Source: Ampelomyces quisqualis
Taxonomy: Eukaryota > Ascomycota > Dothideomycetes > Pleosporales > Phaeosphaeriaceae
Assembly (NCBI GenBank): GCA_018398575.1
Contig: JAGTXZ010000010.1
Span: 124,001 to 188,000, forward strand
Direction of reading: 5' to 3'
DNA length: 64,000 nt
In this document: one piece after another, positions 55,861 to 64,000 of the stretch
How positions within the stretch are numbered: the stretch's first letter is position 1
Layout of the letters: each line of letters opens with the position of its first letter
Program-made: the position numbers and the translations under genes
Notes under the pieces: generated by a model
What the model saw: only the letters and a program-made list of their open reading frames with translations
Database searches by the model: none
Told to the model about the DNA's origin: nothing

Positions 55861-57079
55861 TGCTGTCTTTTAACAATTGTGTCTAGTGTTACTGCAGTAG
55901 TGCTATCCTCTTGTCTGCACTAACTAGTAATTCTAGGTAACTATTACAATATCTCTGTAATACTTGCGTACGTAGATAAGAGTTGCTATTATTACGCGTC
56001 TGTAGTAGTATATAGTGTGTAGTAAAGAGGTTGCGTTAGCAGCCTTGCGCTATAGTTCTATGTTATAGCGCTTGTTATATTAGCAGGTTTGCGTTCCATT
56101 AGGTAGGCTAAAGTAATAGTAGAGCTATTATTAGATATACAATTCTATTTACTATGTCTAACGCTATATACTAGTTGTCTTGCTATACTTGCTTCTGTTT
56201 ATAATTCTATACTATATGTGTCTAGTCTTAATTAAACGTAAAAGAATACAGTCTATTATATTTGTCCTAATTAATGTAATTATTTACATAATAAGAAACA
56301 AGGACTTTATTATTAAGTGTAAGTAGATCCTTTAGTACTAAGTGCATAGGGTAAACAATAGTTATTATGTTATATACCTTAAATACTTGTAATATACGTT
56401 ACTTAGTCTTTGTACTGTGTGTGCAGCAGCGCACGCTTAGCATCTCTGTTATATTATTAATTTAACTGTTGTTATTAAACGCTATAACCTTACAAAAGGT
56501 ACCTGTATACTTATATTTCTTTCTGTTCTTGTCTTAGTGTTTGTTATTAATAAATGTAAGTATTAGGTGCACTTAAGCTACAGCTCTACTATTTGCAACA
56601 GTCTAAGACAGTTGCGTGTAGTCTTTATATTTAAACTCTTGCACTTACACGTAATCTTTGCGCTATTTTCTAGTCTTATGCCAGTTAGGCGTGTATTACA
56701 CAATATCTTCTTTATAATGTTTAAAGTTATTGTAGCGTTTGCCTAATAGCCTTAAGCATCTTATAGAAGAGTGTATTTTTACATTTATCTTGTTTACCTA
56801 GTAAAGGTTAGAGTTCTGTCTATCTTTATTATATAGAGTAACAAGGTAGCTAGTTACCTTCTAATAGTAGTGTTAGACAAATACTGCAGCAGCATGTGTA
56901 AAGTCTAGCAACGTAATATGTGCAGTAACCTTGCTAAGAGGCAGTATAATAGAATTTAGTAACATGCCTAGTATAGACTATCTAAGTTGTTTAAATAGTA
57001 TTACTGTTAACACGCTTGTAGTAAAAGTGTGCTTGCGCTAGTTAGCAGTAGTGCACTATTAACTTTAGTCTATAACTGT

Positions 57080-57840
57080 CTTGTGTTTAAACGCTATAAG
57101 CGCAAGCTGTCTAGAGTTATAGAAGTAGATCTGCGCAAGAAAATCTCTCTTATTTATTATTAGGTAGAATTGTTTTACTATTGTAATATAGTAGGCCTTA
57201 CTATTTGTTCTAGTGCATATGCTATGAAAAGCTTTATATATACAGATATTGTTAATAATATAAGTTAGCGCGTGCTATTTAGAGTAGTTAAAATCCTTTT
57301 CTTCTTCTTGCGTCTGTCTAAAAGGTTAAAACTCTTCTTTCAGAACATCTATTTGTTTAATAGCTAATAACATATACCCTAACGTGTTTTTGTTATAACT
57401 CTTATATTATAAGAGTACTAGCAGATTGCACGCAGCCTAGATAAAATACAACGCGTACAGTGCCTTAGTTGCTAGCAGAGAGAACACTACTGCTATAAAT
57501 TAGCAAATTACTGCTTTTTGTTCTGCGCTAGTCTACTGCAACACTTTTGTAAAAGCCCTCTTGTTATTAAACTGTTTTAGTCTAGTGTTATACTTAACTT
57601 AGCAAAACCTTTTATTTAACTAGGCACAGCTGTTATCTTCTGCTACTAGAACTACAGCACTATTCTAGCCCTTCTTTTGTCTAGAGTGTATATCTATTAG
57701 TATGTCTTCTATAAATTCTAATATCTTTATAACTAACCCCTTAAGCAGTAGATGTAATATATCTATAGCTAATAACTTATATATATTAAAGTTATAGTAA
57801 TTCTAGCCAAAGCACTCTACTAGATAAACGTAATCCTTAT
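57080..57840 (-). pseudogene. Plavaka-type (CMC/KDZ-like) transposase relic
   Basis: In one minus-strand frame the residue pattern follows Plavaka transposases: YYNFNIYKLLAIDILHLLLKG matches the family's hallmark LLxPDLLHQLxKG; a segment with FTKVLQ-stop-TSAEQKAV matches QWTGxxxKA; NTLGYMLLAIKQIDVLKEEF-stop-PFR and K-stop-HALTYIINN match the following TLxxM...F...R and H-x2-HY regions. All stops are TAA/TAG, as expected from RIP of CAA, CAG or TGG. The N-terminal part would lie at higher coordinates, where further gene-like but unassigned minus-strand frames continue to about 58.5 kb. Confidence 0.6.
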
Positions 57841-60214
57841 ATCTTTTATTAAGACAACAACTCTATTGTAAGCGTATATACTCTTTTGTTTGCTACAGAT
57901 ATTTATTGCACAAATTCTCTTGTTTGTCTAGTAGTACTATACATTAAGTACAGTGTCTATTTTTCTTTATACCTGTTAGTAGCACTTACTCTTTATAGTT
58001 AGCTAGAATTGCACAAATAGTTAGGTAACACTATTACGTCTGTTAGTTAGCACACTCTAGCTATATGCTGTATTTAGCAGCCTCTTTAAGTGCTACAGTT
58101 GCTAGTTAGTATCTGTCTTCTATAGTAACCTTCTGTTGTTAACGCTGTAGTTAGTACTTACGCAACAACAGTTTACTTATGTAGTAATAATATACTTTAC
58201 TCTTTAGAATAGGATCTAGGAGCTTAGCTGTTAAGATAAATCTAGCTAGTAGTGTCCTAGGTGTTATTCTGCGTTATTGTGCCTTATAGTTAAAATTCCT
58301 AATAGTAACATATATTAGCTATGCTGCTACGTTGCTAGACATTATAGACAACTATGTTTTGTCTACTGCTAGTATAACTAGCACAAGAGTTGCACTATCT
58401 AGCAAGCGCTATTGTATTAACTACTACTAATTCTCTAAGTATAGTTTGTAATACACTCTTGTAGGTTTATTAGGCGTGCCTGTAAAAGAACAGCTAGGTG
58501 CGTAAACTATCTTATTAGCAAATAGGCAATAACTAAGTATAAAGGCAATCTGTAACATAATATCCTAGTATATAAATATATGTTAGTTAGGTTAGAGGTT
58601 TAGTAACTTAGATGTAATTGCTACGTTCTCTTGTATCTATATGTTGTCTTATAGCCTAGATTAAATATTTAACATAGCCTGCTGCTACTAGCGCTCTAAT
58701 TAAAACTGTAGCTGTAAATATAGCTTGTGTAGCTGTGTGTTAGTAAAGAGGCTGTTAACATTACCTAATATGCATTTTATTCTTTGCAGCTACAATGCAA
58801 ACGCTAGTGCAAAAAGAAAACCAAAGGGCTCTACTATATTATTCCTATTAGTGTTAGCACGCGTACGCTATTTAGCTGCGTGTAGCCTACTACTTTGCGT
58901 CTACTATTCTTAAACTAAAGGGTTTACTAGCGTGCTGTCTACTTGCTATCTTAAACAGCTTGTCTTATTCTTGTGTAGACGCTAACATTAGGCCTATCTA
59001 CTCTATTGCCTTATGTTTAGCTAGAGTATAGTTGCGTTTACATAAGGTGTTACTGTATAAAGCAGGTGCTGCGTTGTCTAGAGTAGCATCTATTGCGTTA
59101 CAGCTATTAGAGCTGTGCTATTATATTATAGTGTTAGGAGTTATAACTAGCGTATTGTTAGGTAGCAGGTAGCAACGCGTCTAGCATTAAGCACTGTGTT
59201 TAACAAGTCCTGCGTACGTCTTAGTGTAAAAGCTATACAGTATACATATATAATCTATTACTAATTTATTTATATACAACTCTGTAGTTTAGATATAAGA
59301 AGACTAAGTGTGCAAAAACAGTATTAACATTAGTTACGTAGTGTTAAAGTAGTTACTAGCAGCATCTATTCTGTGCTGCACAGTCTATTGTCTACAGTAG
59401 TCTACTAAAGTCTACTATAGCCAACAGTTACCTAACCTGTGTACAGAACTATGCCAACAGTTGTAGGCGCAACAACTAATATTTTTCTTTTCTTTAATAT
59501 TCCTTATTACTTTAACAACTGTTACGTTATTACACTAGAGCTTACTTATTAACAACCTAATTAGTTAGGCTAGCTAACACAGCTTAATAAAGATTAATAT
59601 TAATAATAATTATTACGCTAAAAAATATTAATACCCTAGAATAAACAAGTTATTACGCGTTTAGAATATATATAGTAGAACCCAAACACCTAAAAAGATA
59701 AGTATACCTGCAAGTAGACACGTACAAGGTTTAAAAGTATAAAAAAAATAGACTAGTAGCTCTAGTAGCCTAATATACAACTTGTACCAAGGTAGCTAGG
59801 CTTAGTACAGATAGAAGCAGGTAGAATAGTGTACTATATATACTATAGGTAAGACTAGTAACAGGCGTAGGTAATTACTTAATAGTAAGAAATAATAAGT
59901 ATAATTTATATATAGTGTTAACTAATGTTCTAAGCAGCTAGTATATTTAATCTTTTCTAGTTTTAAAATGCCTGCAGATCTAATTCATATTCTTTCTCTA
60001 GCACAGTATAGAACAGTTGTCTACTAGAGACTACTGTTCTAACTTGCTCTAATGTGCAAATACAACAAGGGCTAAATAGTAACAAAGACTGTTAATAAAC
60101 TACTGTATATTAAACGCATCTACGTGCTGCTTACTCTTAAACTATTAGTGCTAATAGAGCATATAATAGCCTTGCTAGCTAGCTACTCTCTGCCTCTTGC
60201 TATATATACGTTTT

Positions 60215-60520
60215 TCTAACCTTAAAACTAGAGATGTATTTTCCTATGTGTCTCTAGTCTTAGAGTTAATGTAACAGTCTTTTGTTAAAACATACATAGA
60301 ACCTAGTGTTATTTTTATCTATTATATACTTGCGCCTTCTTACACTTCTCTAACTTTAAAACTAGAAATAAATTTACCTATATATCTCTAGTCTTAGGGT
60401 TAAGGTAACAGTCTTTTGTTAAAACATACACAGAACCTAGTGTTATTTTTATCTATTATACACTTGCGCCTCCTTACACTTTTCTAACCTTAAAACTAGA
60501 GATAAATTTACTTATGTACC
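60215..60520. repeat. Tandem repeat, 134-bp unit, about 2.3 copies
   Basis: Starts at about 60215, 60349 and 60483. Each copy begins TCTAAC(C/T)TTAAAACTAGA and contains CAGTCTTTTGTTAAAACATA. Confidence 0.8.
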
Positions 60521-60810
60521 TATGTATACAGCTGCTTCTTAACACGTAACTTATACTTCTAATTTAATGTTACTGTCTTTGTATATATATTTCTTATAAG
60601 TCTAAAAGACTTAATCTTCTATTATATTTTTATTCTTACAAAACTAAAACTATACTTATTACGTCTATATGTTTGTGTAGTTTAAAAATCTAGAACCAAG
60701 CTTTACTATGTTGTTAGCACTACACCTGCGCTACTTCTTAGCCTACTAGCATAGAAGCAAATTTATGTCCTAGATAGACCTTTTAGTAGCTGTTTAGATG
60801 TTGTAGCTTA

Positions 60811-61720
60811 ACTAAGATACCTTATAACGTGTTTAACAACAAGGATCTTTACAACAATAGCTATAATAGCATTTTAGGGCGCATATTAACAACCTAGCCT
60901 AACTTAAAAGCGCTGTTATTGCAATAACTTTGTTATGTTCTGCAACACTATTACTTAACTAAGATACCTTATAGCGTGTTTAAAAGCAAGAATCTCTATA
61001 ACAATAGCTATAATAGCATCCTAATGCGCACATTAATAACTTAGCCTAACTTAAGAGCGCTGTTGTTGCAATAACTTTGTTATGTCCTGCAACACTATTA
61101 CTTAACTAAGATACCTTATAGCGTATTCAAAAGCAAGGATCTCTACAACAACAGCTACAATAGCATCCTAATGCGCATATTAATAACTTAGCCTAACTTA
61201 AGAGCGCTGTTGTTGCAACAACTTTATTATGTCCTGCAACACTATTACTTAACTAAGATACCTTATAGCGTGTTTAAAAGTAAGGATTTCTATAACAACA
61301 GCTACAATAGCATCCTAATGCGCACATTAACAACTTAGCCTAACTTAAGAGCGCTGTTGTTGCAACAACTTTATTATATCTTGCAACACTATTACTTAAC
61401 TAAGATACCTTATAGCGTGTTTAAAAGCAAGAATCTCTATAACAACAGCTATAATAGCATTCTAATGCGCACATTAACAACTTAGCCTAACTTAAGAGTG
61501 CTGTTATTACAACAACTTTGTTATATCCTGCAACACTATTACTTAACCAAGATACCTTATAGCGTGTTTAAAAGCAAGGATCTCTACAATAATAACTACA
61601 ATAGTATTCTAGTGCGCACATTAATAACTTAGCCTAACTTAAGAGCGCTATTGTTGCAACAACTTTGTTATGTCCTGTAATACACATTAATAACTTAGCC
61701 TAACTTAAGAACGCAATTCT
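60811..61720. repeat. Tandem repeat, exact 147-bp period, 6 copies plus a partial
   Basis: The string ACTAAGATACCTTATA (with point changes) recurs at 60811, 60958, 61105, 61252, 61399 and 61546, always 147 bp apart with no indels, so the array is recent or homogenised relative to its surroundings. It ends in a truncated copy near 61693-61720. Confidence 0.92.
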
Positions 61721-62310
61721 TATACTATTAAGTAACCAGAAGATATTAGAAATATAACTACAATTTACATACTTTTGTCTATATATTGTTACAGGCAAAA
61801 ATTAAGGACAACATAGAGTTGCAGTTATTTGTTAGGATATTTCTATCCTAGCACTCTTATTAGGCTCTTTAATAGCAAAGCCTACCTAAGCAGCTACAAC
61901 CTCTCTTATACTATATATAATGCATTTCTATTAGACTCTACAAGTAGCAATCTAACGTCTAGATATTAAGATATTCTAACTACAACTTACACAATATTAA
62001 GTCTCCTATTATTACTAAGCTTTATTACAGCTTTAAGAACTTCTATTAACATAAAGAAGTTACGCGCATTAAACTTATCTACACTAAGATGCTGCTAGCT
62101 AGTAACAAAAAGGATACCTACTACACTAGTAGGCACAACTAAGACTTTAAAGAACACCTGTATAAATTAAAATAACAGGCCTGCATTTGTTTGTCTTAGA
62201 GACGCTTAGTAGAGAAGAATATGCATAAGAGGTAACGCGTAATACTTTATAAATCTTGTGCATAGTATATAAGGCAGCAAACACTTTAAACGCATTAATC
62301 TCTACAATTA

Positions 62311-62712
62311 GGCTCTTTTAACAACTAGTAGCTATAGTTGCGTTGCACTGTTAGTAACTGTTATCTACTAGAAAATACTACTAGTGCTGCACGCTACCTA
62401 CTACTGCAGCAGGCTCTTCTAATAACTAGTAGCTACAGTTGCGTTGCACTATTAGTAACTATTGTTTACTAGAGAATACTACTAGTGCTGCACGCAACCT
62501 ACTACTGCAGCAGGCTCTTCTAACTACTAGCAGCTACAGTCGCGTTGCACTATTAGTAACTATTGTTTACTAGAGAATACTACTAGTGCTGCACGCAACC
62601 TACTACTGCAGCAGGCTTTTCTAACAACTAGTAGCTATAGTTGCGTTGCACTATCTATAACTGTTATCTACTAGAGAGTACTATTAGCGTTAATTGCAAG
62701 CTATCTACTGCA
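62311..62712. repeat. Tandem repeat, exact 101-bp period, 4 copies
   Basis: Copies start at 62311, 62412, 62513 and 62614. The unit contains TAGCTACAGTTGCGTTGCAC and CTGCACGCAACCTACTACTG. The last copy is diverged. Confidence 0.88.
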
Positions 62713-63109
62713 ATAAGCACTTAGAGTAACTAATTAGTGCTACAATAATACTAGTATAGGTTTAAGGCTAAGTTTAGATTTTGTTTTATATTAAATGCTA
62801 TAAGTAGCTACTAGAGTATTAGCATGCGCAAGTGTATTATCTTTACTATATTAGACAGTAGATTGCTTATTATAAATACATTTAGTTTCTATAGTTATTC
62901 TGCTACTATAACATTAAGCCTACATTATCTAGTTTATAGATAGGTTAAGGTCTAATACCTAACTAGTAACATAGTTATGCCTAGACTATTACAGAACGTG
63001 TTAAGGTTTGTAAACATAAGGCATTGTTTCTGCATTTAACACTATAACAACTTGCTATATAGGCTACCAAAGCCTTTTGCTGCTATATGCAACTAAATAA
63101 TGTAACTAA

Positions 63110-64000
63110 TATTCTTCTAACAATACAAGAACACTTAGACAGTAACAAAACCAAATACACTAGCTATAACTACGCGCACAATAGGCGTCTGCAATCAGAA
63201 ACTCTTAAGGCAGCTCTAAATAACTAGTATATAGAGTTGTAGGCAGCTTGTGTTAATGTTACTAACAATATAATTTGCAAAACTATACGTTAACTTTAGC
63301 AACAGCTACCTAAATATAATAGCTACAAAATACTAGAGTTTAATAATAGATAGCTTACTATATATAAACAACAACACAGCGTATAGTTATATAAACAGTT
63401 TGCAAAAATAGTAAGTAACTACAGTAGTATAACAGTTAAGGACACTAAGCTTACAATAGAAAAGATTTGCAACGTAGTAAGTAGATACGCGCCTAAGGAT
63501 TTATACAACATAAACAAGGCTAGCATGTACTAAAAACACTTGCCCTAATACACGTTAGCAGACAATCTAAGAGCTAGACCTAGACTAGACAGAGAGCACA
63601 TAACTAGTGTGCTGTGCACAAACGCAGATAGCTTAGACTAAGTGCCTCTATAGTTTATAGAATCCTTAAACTACACAACTTGTATAGATAGTAAGAAGAA
63701 CCTAAACATCTATAGTCTTAGTTATGTCTATTAGAACAATAATTCTACCTAGATAGACACTAACATTATGCTAGAATAGCTAAAATAGTTTAATAACTAT
63801 ATAAACAGACAAGTATTATTGCTAATTAACAGGTTTCTACCTTACAAACACGCAGTAGCTAAGCTTTAGATAAGCTACTAATTGCTGCAGAACGTTTAGT
63901 ATGTACAGTGTTAATGTACTACAGGCTTATTATAGCAATAAAGGTTACAATACTTACTAATACAACAGAGTTATATTCCTGCCTGTAAGTAGCACAACAT
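63110..64000 (+). pseudogene. pogo/Fot1-type DDE transposase relic, cut by the right edge
   Basis: A plus-strand frame reads through about 290 codons with TAA/TAG stops only. From about 63,490 it follows the DDE_1 domain: KDLYNINKASMY-stop-K corresponds to the family's LYNxDETGLYW; ITSVLCTNADSLD-stop-VPL corresponds to ITVxLCxNADGSxKxPP; LE-stop-LK-stop-FN...RQVLLLINRFLPY corresponds to FxxWLxxFD...KVLLLxDNxxxH. The first catalytic Asp and the second are both Asn here (GAC/GAT to AAC), as G-to-A change would give. The element is dead. Its family uses TA target sites, like the two MITE-like elements in the window. Confidence 0.72.

Larger units (their letters stand above)
49500..64000. mobile_element. 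14.5-kb AT-rich block of RIP-degraded transposons
   Basis: Base composition changes sharply at about 49.5 kb. TpA is in strong excess, CpA/TpG are scarce, and nearly every interrupting stop in relic frames is TAA or TAG, where a C-to-T change in CAA/CAG or a G-to-A change in TGG would create it. Only one open frame of at least 60 codons exists in 14.5 kb (58725-58913) and it has no protein-like features. The block holds at least three relic coding regions and four tandem arrays (own entries) and runs off the right edge. It matches the AT-isochores of decayed repeats in RIP-competent Pezizomycotina. Confidence 0.85.

Noticed and set aside
58725..58913. 62-codon frame in the AT-rich block
   Set aside because: The only one of that size in 14.5 kb, no protein-like features, expected by chance.
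60811..61720. 147-bp array as centromere or nucleosome-positioning satellite
   Set aside because: Only the period matches. Fungal centromeres in this group are usually not built from such short arrays, and there is no chromatin evidence; kept as a repeat only.
54744..62712. CRISPR array
   Set aside because: Units are contiguous with no constant-length unique spacers, and the genome is eukaryotic.
63900..64000. Telomere at the right edge
   Set aside because: No TTAGGG/CCCTAA repeats; the AT-rich block simply continues past the window.

Overview
The window is nuclear DNA of a filamentous ascomycete, most likely a Dothideomycete of the Pleosporales type. The evidence is short spliceosomal introns (about 45-95 nt, GTANGT donors, CTAAC/CTGAC-like branch sites), fungal-specific families (HET-domain proteins, SamB, COMPASS Shg1, Dot1), and a gene-rich GC-balanced part that meets a long AT-rich block with the marks of repeat-induced point mutation (RIP). 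The order is inferred from gene content and style, not from a database match.

Layout. 1-49 kb is gene-rich, with 21 protein genes I can support. Left to right: the 3' part of a HET-type gene (+); an unknown protein with an internally duplicated module (-); Dot1 H3K79 methyltransferase (+); a secreted Ser/Thr-rich, probably GPI-anchored wall protein (-); a Sac7/Bag7-type RhoGAP (-); Tim9 (+); a spliced 41-residue protein of unknown function (+); an Asp/Glu/hydantoin racemase-like enzyme (+); a secreted A1 aspartic-peptidase-like protein that has lost its catalytic motifs (-); a HET-domain gene (-); an F-box-like protein (+); COMPASS subunit Shg1 with an RS-rich tail (-); a small mitochondrial membrane protein (+); a CofD-like/UPF0052 protein (+); an ADAL-type N6-methyl-AMP deaminase (-); heterotrimeric G-protein beta (+); a phosducin-like protein (+); a second full-length HET-domain gene (-); a P4-ATPase flippase of Dnf3 type (-); and SamB/Mub1 (-). 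Most exon structures were rebuilt by hand from splice signals and reading-frame continuity and give coherent full-length proteins.

From about 49.5 kb to the right edge lies a 14.5-kb AT-rich block with no intact gene. Stops are almost all TAA/TAG and TpA is in visible excess. It holds the wreck of several mobile elements. Two can be placed by residue pattern: a Plavaka-type transposase relic (-, about 57.1-57.8 kb) and a pogo/Fot1-type DDE transposase relic (+, about 63.1 kb to the edge). It also holds four tandem arrays with periods of 89, 134, 147 and 101 bp. A smaller relic of the same composition sits at about 46.0-46.5 kb. Two short TA-flanked inverted-repeat (MITE-like) elements lie in the gene-rich part at 12.7-13.1 kb and 33.0-33.3 kb.

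Functional links. G-beta and a phosducin-like protein, known partners, are neighbours on the same strand. Dot1 and Shg1 both act in histone H3 methylation. Three HET-type genes in 38 kb suggest a region used for allorecognition or conflict. The best candidates for something undescribed are the 41-residue spliced protein, the inactive A1 peptidase-like secreted protein, the duplicated-module protein, and the HET protein carrying two PPxY motifs.
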